A model generated the notes under the pieces. It was not told the origin of the DNA, searched no databases, and saw only the letters and a list, made by a program, of their open reading frames with translations. DNA of 64,000 nucleotides from Stomoxys calcitrans (Eukaryota; Arthropoda; Insecta; Diptera; Muscidae). This document shows, in pieces, positions 56,057 to 64,000 of the stretch. Where the stretch lies: assembly GCF_963082655.1 (NCBI RefSeq), contig NC_081553.1, positions 207,084,435 to 207,148,434 on the forward strand. The letters are read 5' to 3'. The first letter of the stretch is position 1. Each line of letters begins with the position of its first letter. The position numbers were made by a program, and so were the translations under genes.

Positions 56057-59000
56057 CTGCAAAGAGAAAAAATGGAAAGAAAACATGAGATTTGTAAAGT
56101 AAACATAACCCCCAAAACAATTTCATGCAAGCCCTTAAAAATGTAGCCTACTTTTAGGAGAGAAGGAAAAATCATATAAAGAGTTAGTTAGAGTTAGTTA
56201 AAACATGGTACACAATATAGAGAATCTTATATAAAGGGTGATTTTTTTGAGGTTAGGATTTTCATGCATTAGCATTTGACAGATCACGTGGGATTTCAGA
56301 CATGGTGTCAAAGAGAAAGATGCTCAGTATGCTTTGACATTTCATCATGAATAGACTTACTAACGAGCAACGCTTGCAAATCATTGAATTTTATTACCAA
56401 AATCAGTGTTCGGTTCGAAATGTGTTCATTCACCGTAACGTTGCGTCCAACAGCATCTTTGAAAAAATACGGTCCAATGATTCCACCAGCGTACAAACCA
56501 CACCAAACAGTGCATTTTTCGGGATGCATGGGCAGTTCTTGAACGGCTTCTGGTTGCTCTTCACTCCAAATGCGGCAATTTTGCTTATTTACGTAGCCAT
56601 TCAACCAGAAATGAGCCTCATCGCTGAACAAAATTTGTCAAAATTTGAACACATTTCGAACCGAACACTGATTTTGGTAATAAAATTCAATGATTTGCAA
56701 GCGTTGCTCGTTAGTAAGTCTATTCATGATGAAATGTCAAAGCATACTGAGCATCTTTCTCTTTGACACCATGTCTGAAATCCCACGTGATCTGTCAAAT
56801 ACTAATGCATGAAAATCCTAACCTCAAAAAAATCACCCTTTATAACCAGTAAGGAAGGGCAAAAGTCGGGCGGTGCCGATTGTATAATACCCTACACCCT
56901 ATAAGTACAATGTGGGAGCTATATCCAATTTTGAACCAATTTTGATGTACCTCGGCCAGATGTTTTGAGATAGTTTATTAAACATCCGTATCAAAATTTC
57001 GATCAAGTATTCTCAAACTGTAATAACTACGGTTGACAAATGGCAACATTACTGCAAATACCTAAAATCTGACAAACATATAGACAAACATAGACACAAA
57101 CATATTTTCTAATTATTTTAAATTTTCCAAGGCCAAACTGGTCATTATTATCATAAATAACATCATTATTAATTTATTTCTAACTTCTCTAAACTATAAC
57201 GCATTTCTATTTATTTAAAATTAGCTCTGCAATATGCGTACAGATCTGCGTGGGCGTTCACATTACCCCTCTTGCCTCTTTTGTGCATACTTATACACCA
57301 GCAGCTTGTGCGTTGCCACCCCCCTAATGCAGAGGCTGAGCATAGGTCGAGTTTGATATAGAACGTAACAACAACCACATATCCGGGATTACAAAATAAC
57401 AGCACGCAAATCAATACGCCAATGCATAATCACACGCACTTTAGTATTTTTGCTTTACATTGCGAATGCCTGCATGTGCAACGATCAAACTATAGCTTGG
57501 CAATCCAATAAATAGATAGTCAATGACTCCCAACATCAAATATGCTGGAACTAAGTTTTTGGGACATACATACATTTGCCACATAAGTTGGTTTATTGTA
57601 CGATACATACATTTGTTTTAGATTTTAAGACTTTTTAACTTTTGTTTTATTTAAAAACTCCATCTTCTTTTTGGACCTCCAAGCGATCAACAATGATAAG
57701 TACTTTGGCTTATAAATTGTGGAAGCTTTTTTCCAAAATTAGACGCGCTTGCAATGGCTCTAGGAGTGAACTTCGGTCGATATAGATATATATGACAGCT
57801 ATATCTAAATCTGAACCGATTTCTATGAAATATTGAGAGAAAAAGAGAAAATCCTTCCACAAAATTTCGAGAGAGGAGTTTCTATCTCTTCCTTCTGGAT
57901 GTGGGTGTTACAAACAAATGGATTAAGTTACAATACCCTGTATCACAGTAGTGGTGTAGGGTATACAAATTGAGTGTTGGCATAGAAGTTTCATACAACC
58001 ACTTAAAAATGTAGCCTACTTTTAGGAGCAAAAGAAAAATCCTATACAAAGTTAGTCAATTAGTTGTTGTTGTTTTTGTAGCAGTGTGTTGTACACTGAG
58101 ACGGCAGCCCTTGCCGATGAATTACTCCATCGGGTCAATCCGGTACGTCCAACCGGCTGCCATGGGATTGCTTGTTGTTGTTGTTGTAGCAGTGTGTCCC
58201 TATCCAGGAACAATGCGACTAAGATGGGGTGCTTTCGGAGGGATATGGGTCTGAGTCGAGAGGGTCTGGCTGGCCAGTTAAGCAGGTGACGTTCATCGTA
58301 TGGTCCCTGGTCACAATCGGGACATACATCTTCTACGTCGGCATCAATCCTTGCTCTGTAGGAGTTGAGTCCTTGCTCTATAGGAGTTTAGGCGGGTGCA
58401 TCTGCCGGATCGTAATGGAGCCAGAACGACTCTGGTTTGCAGGGGGAGGTCAATTTCTTCAGGTGCAATGGAAGGTGGTCGTTCTCCAAGGACTACATAC
58501 ACCCGGTAGCTATTTACCGCATCTGCATGAATGTTGTCTAGACCTGCTTGATATGCCGCTTGATCTAGAGGTTCTCTCTTGTAGCGCTGAACCTCACGCC
58601 TTAAGGCTTCTGAGCGGTGGATAGCTACAACAAGATGATGATTGGGATGTTACCTACGATAACAGCCCAGTAGGTATTGCTTAGACAGCATGTAGTTATG
58701 TCTTCCACGGGTAGGATCTTTGTCTCCTGATGGAGGTGGTCCACATGAGAAGTGAGGAGATAGCCCGTCGCAGTTCGAAGGGCGGCATTCTGACAGATCT
58801 GAATATTATTCCACTGCGTATCACACAGCTGACGAGACCACACTGGCGCTGCATAACTCACCACAGACCAGCCAATTGCTTTGCACGTGGTCAACAAGGT
58901 TTCTTTGTCAACACCCAAGCGCTGCCGATAAGTGACTTAAGGTCCTTGTTTCTACTTTCGACTTTATCCCAAATTGCTGTGGCATGTGGAAAGAATGTGT

Positions 59001-62000
59001 AGGAGCTGCCAAAGGTGACGCCAAGTATTTTGGGACACTTGATGGTCGGAATCATTTCTCCATCGACCATCACAGTCAGCTCAGTAATCACCTCACGCAT
59101 ATTTGTAGTGAACAATGTGGCTGAAAATTTGGTGGCAGATATCTTCAGATCTCTTGTAGTGAAATATGGGGCAAGTTCGTTGAGGTAGACGTTCAACCTA
59201 TGCAGAGTTTCAAAAGTGCCAATTTTATAACCTCACCTTGGAGTACTACTTGACTTGGACCCGGCACGGGATAACTATGAGCACCAAACGGGCAGGAACT
59301 TTCAATTCCGATCCGAATGTGGCTCATCGTTATCATTAGAAGCTTTGGCTGCGAGCTAGCGGGCGCGTCCACAGGTTGCGGATGGCTTCATACGGAGTAA
59401 CTGTAATTGCAGTCGCGGACAATTAGCGGTATCGAGTGGAGAGTCGCAGTGATAAGATGTACGGCACCGGCGCTTGCTTAAATACTAACATGACAAGGCG
59501 AGTTTATGGGTGCCCTAAATAACGAAAGACAATCACGAGGAACGAGCTTGCTTATCTATAGAAGCTTGAAGACGATCGCTAACTCCACATTCAAAAATTG
59601 CTGCAACAACTAGACTTAGATTTCTTACTCCAAAATTTCGAAAACCCCAGCAACCATACAAGTATTTCACTATCCAACGTTTCGGTCCCAGCGGCAATGT
59701 CCTCAAAAGCGTGACCTCTTTCTTGTTCAATGTTCAATCTTTTTTGGTTTCTACTATCAAAGACATGAAAAACTTATCTCAAATTACAAGTGTAATTTTT
59801 ACCATACGTCACATCTAGCGGAAAGCCTTATCTCTAATCGCACCATATATTATTGACTTCGTTATAGTTGCTACGGCCATTCCAAGCGTCATAGCTTTTG
59901 TTGTCCCACTAATGAAATTCCATATCACATACAGTAAAGTACGATTAATTCGAATCGTAGACGGTTTTATTGGGGCGTTTCCAGATTAAAACTACGTACG
60001 AGACCAGTCAATGTACTGCATTATTGTAAAGTCTCTGTTATAATGATGGCATTATCCAAGTCATATTAATTTTATAGTAATAATAAAAAATCTGCTACTT
60101 CCTATACATAGAAGCAAAAAAATGCATAAATGTAAATTTTCTTATAAACATCTCATTTAGGAGCTTGAATTGGCTATCACTTAGTTTCCTGTATAAGTTA
60201 TATTCGATTCAAGTTTCCGCTCAATGCTAGGGGATCTTCTATGCCTAGACATACAGTATTTGCGGGATACATTTGTAAGAATAGGAAAGAATCTCTCTGA
60301 ACCAAACAAGGAGAGAGCCTATCGTGTGACCTCTTTAATATCCTGCTGGAGAAGATTATACGAGATGCAGATGTCAATAGATATGGCACACTACTAACGG
60401 AGCAACAAATGCTACTCGCCCATTCCCTCTACATCGATATCATAGGTCTGTCACCAAAAGTAGTAGTAGCCTTTGAAAGAATCGAAAGGGAATCAGTGAA
60501 AATGGATGGTATCAACCACCAAAATGCCCTGTACAATCGATCAGATAAAGAAAATGCAGAACTTTGAGGTAGTCAGCAAGTTTATCTACCTCGGCACCGC
60601 CGTAACCGAAACGAATGACACCAGCTTTGAGATAAAGCGAAGAAACAGATGCAACTTTGGACCTGGCAAACAGATGCAACTTTGGATCAAGTAAGCAGTT
60701 TAACAAAAAGACCACCTTTCGACAGGCAAAGATTACACTATACAAGACACTGATACTACCCATGTTCAATCCCATGGCAGCCGGTTGTACACACCGGATT
60801 GACCCGATGGAACCCTCATCGGCAAGGGCCGCCGTCTCAGTGTACGTGTTCGTCATGCGTGAGGCACATCCCGGAGTGCCTTCTCCGCACGCTTCTGGTC
60901 CGTGCCGGGATTGAAAAGAACCCTGGACCGTGGTTCTGTTCGGTTTGCAAGAACCTCCTTCATCATCGGTCGGTGTCAGTGAGGTGTAACCGGTGCATGG
61001 AGTGGGTACATTTCCGATCTTGCTCTGGCCTCACTTCACTATGGGAGTATAGTCATACTGGATATGTCGCAAGGTGATGTGTGACGGGTCACAAGCGTCG
61101 TCATCGTCGCCTTCTGCGTCCTCGTCGTCGGACTATGTCTGGCCATAATCTTATGGTTCTAGGTAACTTTAATGCGCATCACGTTTCATGGCATTCTCCC
61201 CTAGGTAACGACCAGAGGGGCATAGCTTTGGCAGAGCAGATTGAATGAGGATGCCGCCACTGGGATTACGAGGATGTGTAGCAGCTCACCAGACAATTCC
61301 ATTACATCCACTGATCTCCTGAGTGACGAAACCTAGCAAGCCGTCATCTCTTTGGGGTCAGACCACCTCCCACCAGCCGGTCGAATATCCCAAGTGCGGC
61401 CCAATTTCCAGGCCCAGGCAGTGGTGCTCGGAGACAAGTGTGATGAGATTCGTTGTACGAATCCCACTAATCCCAGAATCAGGGTAGTCAACGAACATAG
61501 GCGAAATTTGGGGCTGGAACACTTGGAGCAATGTAACTTAGGCACCGGTTTGGGCAAGCTGTGGTCTACTGTTAAGTCAATCTCGAACCCCGGTAGACAG
61601 GATGACGGGACCTCAGTCACTTTTGGCAACGTAACCGTGATTGGTCCGAAGAGATGCCTCAGGTTGTTCAACCGTTTATTTATTGTGCATCGCGAGAGTG
61701 ACAGGGCAAGGGAGAGAGCCATTCCCCGTATCCGTGGTCTCCGAGCCGATGGACAGTCATCACAATTTGCCGTGAACAAAAGTACGAATGTCATCCGTGG
61801 CGCCAAATCATCTAAGACGTTGGGCCCCGACGAAGTCTCTACACTCATGCTGAAGAATGTGGATTTACCTGAAGTTGGGTACCTTACTACTGTCTTCAAC
61901 CTTTGTCTGTGAACACTCTTAAAGTTCCCGATGTCTGCAAAATGTGCAGAGTTAATCTGCTGCTGAAGCCTGGAAAGGACCTGGGGGAGTCGTACAGACC

Positions 62001-64000
62001 AATCTCTCTTCTATCATCAGTAGCAAAGACGCTTGAGACATTACTCCTCCCAAATCTCATATGTCGACGATTGTTCGTCATGGCATCAAGCCCACCGGAT
62101 GCCACCGTAGCGCAGAGGTTAGCATGTCCGCCTATGACGCTGAACGCCTGGGTTCGAAACCTGGCGAGACCATCAGAAAAAAAAAATATAAAAAAAATTT
62201 CAACGGTGGTTTTCCCCTCCTAATGCTGGCAACATTTGTGAGGTACTATGCCACGTAACAACATGACCTAGCCTTGCGTGGGCTAGGTCATATTGTCAGA
62301 ACGAATGAAGGAGCTCCAGCAAAGAAGTATTTTGAAGGCAAACACGGTGGTACACGCAAACCCAGCACTCAGTATCATAAGCGCAACTAGAACCTATGCG
62401 CCATGGTGGCCTAAAATTTAAAAGTCTAACTCATCGTAGAAAAACCTCTCATAAGAGTAAAAAAAAAATCATAAAACTTATCAGTCACATTTTCTCCAAT
62501 ATAATGTATAAACTATTCTAAAACACTTACTATATGCGCTCCATTATCCAACAGGACCTTTGCAATATTTGGCCATTTGGGATATACCAAAGCGGCCAGA
62601 TGCAAAGGGGTATTGCCCAAATCATCGGTAGCATTAGGATCTGCTCCCACCTCCAACAAAGCCTTGGCTAAATACGGTGAGGGAAATTGACATGCTGGAT
62701 AACGGCCAACCAAAGTGCCCTCACGATAGCAGGCATAATGCAGAGCTGTACGTCCAGAGCGAACAGCAACATTGAGACGATTTAATTTGTAGAGGGCCAC
62801 TAGGATATCTCTTCGCATTTTGGGACAGCAGCTCTCATCATCTATTAGCCAGGCTAATAGGCAACCAATGTGTAAAGCACTGACCAGAGCACGACTGAGA
62901 GCATTGGGATCGTTATTGCAATCATGAATGGAGGAGGATGAAGATGAGGCGGAGGAGGAGGAGGAGACGACTTGTTGTTGTTGCTGATGGTGGTGATGAT
63001 GCTGATGCTGATGCTGCTCCTGCTGGTGTTGTTCTGCGGCTGAGGTTGTTGTGCTGCTCTTCTGCTGTTCCATCGACCAACTTTGTCCTGCAAGTGAGGA
63101 GGAGGAGGAGGAGACAGTAGCAGCAACTGATTGCAACAATTGTTGCTTTTGAAAATTGGACAAACCTCGCTCAACCTCAATGACAGCCTTATTGAAGATC
63201 ATCAACATGTCACAGGCCTCTATGGAGGGCACCACACGACCCCGTGGTAATAAACGGCCCGCTTCCATCATCATAAAGCTAAAGAGTTCGGCAAAGGATA
63301 GCAACGAGGATTGGGTCATGGGACTTAGGGGTGGTAGGATTTTCTGTTGCATCGTTAAAGCATACGTCCAAAGGTCAATGCACCGATCGAAACGACCTGC
63401 GTCGGCATAATGAGCACCTCTGTAAGAAGCAAACAAACGGAAATATTAAAACCATATTTTAGGCTCCCCTCAGGAATGACAACTCACCTAAAGCGTATAT
63501 AATAACTAGTATCTGGATGTGTGGGACCTAAGATCCTTTGTCTAATAACTAATGCCTGCATGCGCATTTCGTCCGGATCCAAGACAAGTTCTTCCAAATC
63601 CTCTATGGTCGTCACCTCTGTTACATACTCGTAGGCAGCTATGGGCTCGTGGACTTCTTTTGGTATCTTCGGTACTACATTACGCTCCTCCATGGCTCTT
63701 CGCCACAGCGATAGAGCACTAACCATGTCGCGTTTCTTATCCACATAGGTAGCGCCCAACAGTTCCAGGGCATCGATGCGGCTCTCTCGTGTAACACAGG
63801 GCAAGGTAATTAAATGTTCAACAATGGGCACATGGCCCGTTACACTAGCTGCCAGCAGCGGTGTCATGCCATAGTAGTCCACCTCCATTGTGGCACCATG
63901 TTTCAAGAGTAACTGCAATATCTCCAAGGAACCCGATTCGGCACAATCGTGCAACGCTGTATTACCCTTCACACTGCATCGATTCACATTCGCCTTGAGT
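55871..64000 (-). CDS. Fem-1: Fem-1 (FEM1A/C-type), gene span in window, 5' end missing
   Basis: Product: substrate receptor of a CUL2-Elongin-type ubiquitin ligase. Family knowledge: ankyrin repeats recognise C-terminal degrons, and the C-terminal BC box binds Elongin. Nematode FEM-1 acts in sex determination; no such role follows for flies. The coding parts are 63488-64000, 62531-63419 and 55871-56056, joined with GT-AG introns in phases 2 and 0. This gives about 528 visible residues; about 110 N-terminal residues (the first ankyrin repeats) should lie beyond 64000. FEM1A/C rather than FEM1B is favoured by ALELLGATYVDKKRD, DPDEMRMQALVIRQRILGP, SPMTQSSLLSFAELFSF and VGRYPACQFPS. All joins keep the frame, so the gene looks intact here. 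Confidence 0.93.
56234..56840. mobile_element. Snapback mariner/Tc1-type element, copy 2 (607 bp) in Fem-1 intron
   Basis: Arms 56234-56427 and 56647-56840 (194 bp each, one mismatch) surround a 219-bp centre. TA flanks are at 56232-56233 and 56841-56842. It differs from copy 1 at only a few positions, including one extra A in the centre, which opens the minus frame from FSDEAHFWLNGYV through GGIIGPYFFKDA to the arm. Both copies have the same internal inversion points, so the rearranged form itself transposed. Its right end abuts the 3' terminus of family B element B5. Confidence 0.92.
56843..57970 (-). mobile_element. Family B DINE-like element (B5), minus strand, with unassigned middle
   Basis: On the minus strand the left end is TTTGTATACCCTACACCACT (57949-57970) and the right end GTGTAGGGTATTATACAATC, then GGCACCGCCCGACTTTTGCC, ending near CTTACTGGTT (56843-56853). 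About 57080-57735 does not resemble family B: it includes GCTCTGCAATATGCGTACAG and is otherwise unrecognised. It may be a further insertion. Confidence 0.7.
58055..58200 (-). repeat. Stray 5'-end fragment of the jockey-type family, flanked by direct repeats
   Basis: CACTGAGACGGCAGCCCTTG and AATCCGGTACGTCCAACCGG are the reverse complement of the 5' end seen at 60775-60845. On both sides lies TTGTAGCAGTGTGT preceded by GTT repeats (58064-58088 and 58170-58198). This suggests either a target duplication or a two-unit tandem repeat. Confidence 0.55.
58200..59220 (-). pseudogene. Jockey-type non-LTR relic, 3' half
   Basis: Read from 59215 downwards on the minus strand: LNVYLNELAPYFTTRDLKIS, SATLFTT, ELTVMVDGEMIPTIKCPKIL, TFFPHATAIWDKV (downstream of the RT active site). 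Then GVDKETLLTTCKAIGWSVVS, YAAPVWSRQLCDTQWNNIQ, AALRTATGYLL and, after frameshifts, SYRVYVVLGERPPS and an arginine-rich C-terminal part with a degraded zinc-knuckle-like CPDCDQGPYDERHLL near 58300-58345. The last cysteine position is changed and there are stops. It is 5'-truncated just after the RT catalytic motif. The plus-strand relic at 60773-62098 is the complementary 5' half of the same family. Confidence 0.8.
59221..60285. other. Unassigned intronic DNA, probably old repeats
   Basis: About 59221-59530 is unusually GC-balanced (GCTAGCGGGCGCGTCCACAG, CAGTCGCGGACAATTAGCGG) and looks like part of a dispersed repeat, but I cannot name it. A 65-residue minus-strand frame at 59533-59730 has no feature I recognise. 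About 59740-60280 is AT-rich with nothing seen. Confidence 0.4.
60290..60772 (+). pseudogene. RTE-like RT fragment
   Basis: The plus strand reads LSCDLFNILLEKIIRDADVN, RYGTLLTEQQMLLAHS, then (after a degraded active-site region, YIDIIG where Y.DDI.I is expected) VVSKFIYLGTAVTETNDTSF, EIKRRNRCNFGP and, in a shifted frame, QAKITLYKTLILPM. This order fits the RTE-type/craniofacial-development-protein-like RTs common in insects, by memory of motifs. A short internal duplication, CAGATGCAACTTTGGA, lies at 60646-60683. Truncated where the jockey-type relic begins. Its likely continuation is at 62268-62420. Confidence 0.65.
60773..62098 (+). pseudogene. Jockey-type non-LTR relic, 5' half with zinc finger and 2A-like motif
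   Basis: It begins CATGGCAGCCGGTTGTACAC. A frame at 60799-61074 contains LRTLLVRAGIEKNPGPW (2A-like GIExNPGP) followed by CSVCKNLLHHRSVSVRCNRC, MEWVHFRSCSG: a Cys-Cys...Cys-Cys...His-Cys zinc finger of PHD-like spacing. A partial endonuclease follows (LGNFNAHHVSWHSPLGNDQR, near 61155-61220; SDHLP near 61360). The RT N-terminal part has LGTGLGKLWSTVKSISNP, IRRIRGLRADGQ-like, GAKSSKTLGPDEVSTLML and, after a frameshift near 61905, LLKPGKD and SYRPISLLSSVAKTLE. It is cut before the RT active site by the SINE. The frameshift and 3' truncation make it dead. Confidence 0.8.
62099..62258 (+). mobile_element. tRNA-derived SINE family S2
   Basis: The tRNA-like head has TAGCGCAGAGGTTAGCATG (A-box region) and GGGTTCGAAACCTGG (B-box region), then GCGAGACCATCAG, an A-rich link and the S2 body CTCCTAATGCTGGCAACAT, GTGAGGTACTATGCC. 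Same family as 1662-1982 but without that copy's 3' extension. It overlaps in sequence with a spurious reading frame of the upstream relic. No clear target duplication. Confidence 0.75.
62262..62420 (+). pseudogene. RTE-like C-terminal fragment with terminal palindrome
   Basis: The plus-strand frame reads GLGHIVRTNEGAPAKKYFEG then KHGGTRKPS, matching the RWLGHIVRM(N) / APAKK.F C-terminal signature of RTE-type ORFs. It is probably the end of the element whose RT lies at 60290-60772, the jockey and SINE sequences having come between. It starts inside an 11-bp perfect inverted repeat (62263-62273 and 62281-62291). Confidence 0.55.
62531..63419 (-). CDS. Fem-1: Fem-1 penultimate coding exon (TPR-like region to last ankyrin repeats)
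   Basis: The 889-nt exon lies between acceptor TTTGCTTCTTACAG (AG at 63421-63420) and donor GTAAGTGTTT at 62530. It encodes RGAHYADAGRFDRCIDLWTY, MQQKILPPLSPMTQSSLLSF (helical TPR-like region of FEM1A/C), then a low-complexity Ser/Gln/His insert (62918-63125). After that come LVSALHIGCLLAW, GRTALHYACYREG, VGRYPACQFPSPYLAKALLE and VGADPNATDDLGNTPLHLAA (ankyrin repeats), up to VLLDNGAHI. Human FEM1A/C lacks the low-complexity insert. The plus-strand poly-Arg frame here is a shadow of the Ser codons. Confidence 0.93.
62918..63125 (-). repeat. Ser/Gln/His low-complexity coding insert in Fem-1
   Basis: Imperfect TCC/CAG/CAT-type codon runs on the minus strand give tracts such as SSSSSAS, QQQQQ and HHHHH. 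They sit between the TPR-like region and the downstream ankyrin repeats, where vertebrate FEM1 has only a short linker. The frame is retained throughout. Confidence 0.9.
63420..63487 (-). other. Fem-1: Fem-1 intron, 68 bp
   Basis: The donor is TTTAG|GTGAGTTG and the acceptor TGCTTCTTACAG|AGG. It splits an Arg codon (AG|A), giving YYIRF-R-GAHYAD across the junction, which matches the conserved SYYIRYRGA.YAD of the family. The size is typical of short fly introns. Confidence 0.95.
63488..64000 (-). CDS. Fem-1: Fem-1 upstream exon, partial (ankyrin repeats and linker)
   Basis: Open from the window edge, with no start codon in the window. The frame already runs as LKANVNRCSVKGNTALHDCA from 63999 down, so any start predicted near 63987 is internal. 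Residues cover two ankyrin repeats (GNTALHDCAESGSLEILQLL, YGMTPLLAASVTGHVPIVEH), then ALELLGATYVDKKRDMVSAL and DPDEMRMQALVIRQRILGP, diagnostic of FEM1A/C. It ends in phase 2 at 63488. The preceding ankyrin repeats and the initiator Met lie outside the window. Confidence 0.95.

Larger units (their letters stand above)
56057..62530 (-). other. Fem-1: Fem-1 last intron, 6,474 bp, transposon-filled
   Basis: The donor is ATA|GTAAGTGTTT (GT at 62530-62529) and the acceptor TTTTCTCTTTGCAG (AG at 56058-56057), both good fits to consensus. The intron holds the second snapback element, a family B element on the minus strand, jockey-type fragments in both orientations, an RTE-like fragment split in two and a SINE. 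The other intron visible in this gene is only 68 bp. Confidence 0.9.

Noticed and set aside
59533..59730. 65-residue minus-strand frame
   Set aside because: No recognisable family and no supporting neighbours; left as unassigned intronic DNA.
61333..61899. 188-residue minus-strand frame
   Set aside because: Antisense shadow of the jockey-type RT segment, which has recognisable RT motifs on the plus strand.
62099..62170. Possible tRNA gene
   Set aside because: Same head occurs in two other SINE copies followed by a shared non-tRNA body.
62854..63180. Alternative minus frame with poly-Pro and plus-strand frame with poly-Arg
   Set aside because: These are shadows of the Ser/Gln/His-coding triplets of Fem-1, which is supported by conserved flanks in one frame.

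Overview
The window looks like genomic DNA of a higher (calyptrate, house-fly/stable-fly/blow-fly type) dipteran. The basis is one host gene with spliceosomal introns and a fly-typical His/Gln/Ser low-complexity insert, dense nested retrotransposon debris, and very AT-rich repeats of the kind common in those genomes. The genus is inference only; nothing in the window names it.

Only one host gene is supported: the 3' part of a FEM1A/FEM1C-type ubiquitin-ligase substrate receptor (Fem-1) on the minus strand. Its visible exons are 63488-64000 (continuing beyond the window), 62531-63419 and a detached last exon at 55871-56056. The last two are separated by a 6,474-bp intron (56057-62530) packed with transposon debris.

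Layout, left to right. 1-2519: tandem ~150-bp repeats (family A) interrupted by a TIR element and a tRNA-derived SINE. 2520-3647: broken RNase H-bearing non-LTR retrotransposon. 3648-3962: SINE split by a second SINE. 4051-6736: a DINE-1/Helentron-like element (family B) with a 305-bp tandem core. 6737-10020: non-repetitive AT-rich DNA with microsatellites and no gene. 10021-13300: a family B fragment and three non-LTR fragments in alternating orientation. 13290-15813: family A and family B copies. 16190-16281: a 41-bp-arm hairpin. About 16320-52143: a 36-kb composite array built from a ~695-bp three-part repeat. It contains five copies of one gypsy integrase relic (all minus), three copies of one jockey relic (all plus), a complete but gene-depleted copia element (25601-27212) and a 606-bp snapback DNA transposon (17657-18262). 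52144-53480: another tandem repeat (~115-130 bp). 53493-54160: family B fragment. 54161-55870: 3' flank of Fem-1. 55871-64000: Fem-1 and its intron.

The most informative points are: (i) a minimal copia element with identical LTRs whose single long reading frame starts inside the primer-binding site; (ii) two 606/607-bp snapback transposons with 194-bp nearly perfect arms derived from the transposase start, one of them inside the Fem-1 intron; (iii) a composite array in which retrotransposon relics have been amplified together with the repeat and show recombinant copies; (iv) two abundant repeat families, A and B, that descend from one 152-153-bp monomer. No complete host protein-coding gene lies outside Fem-1.
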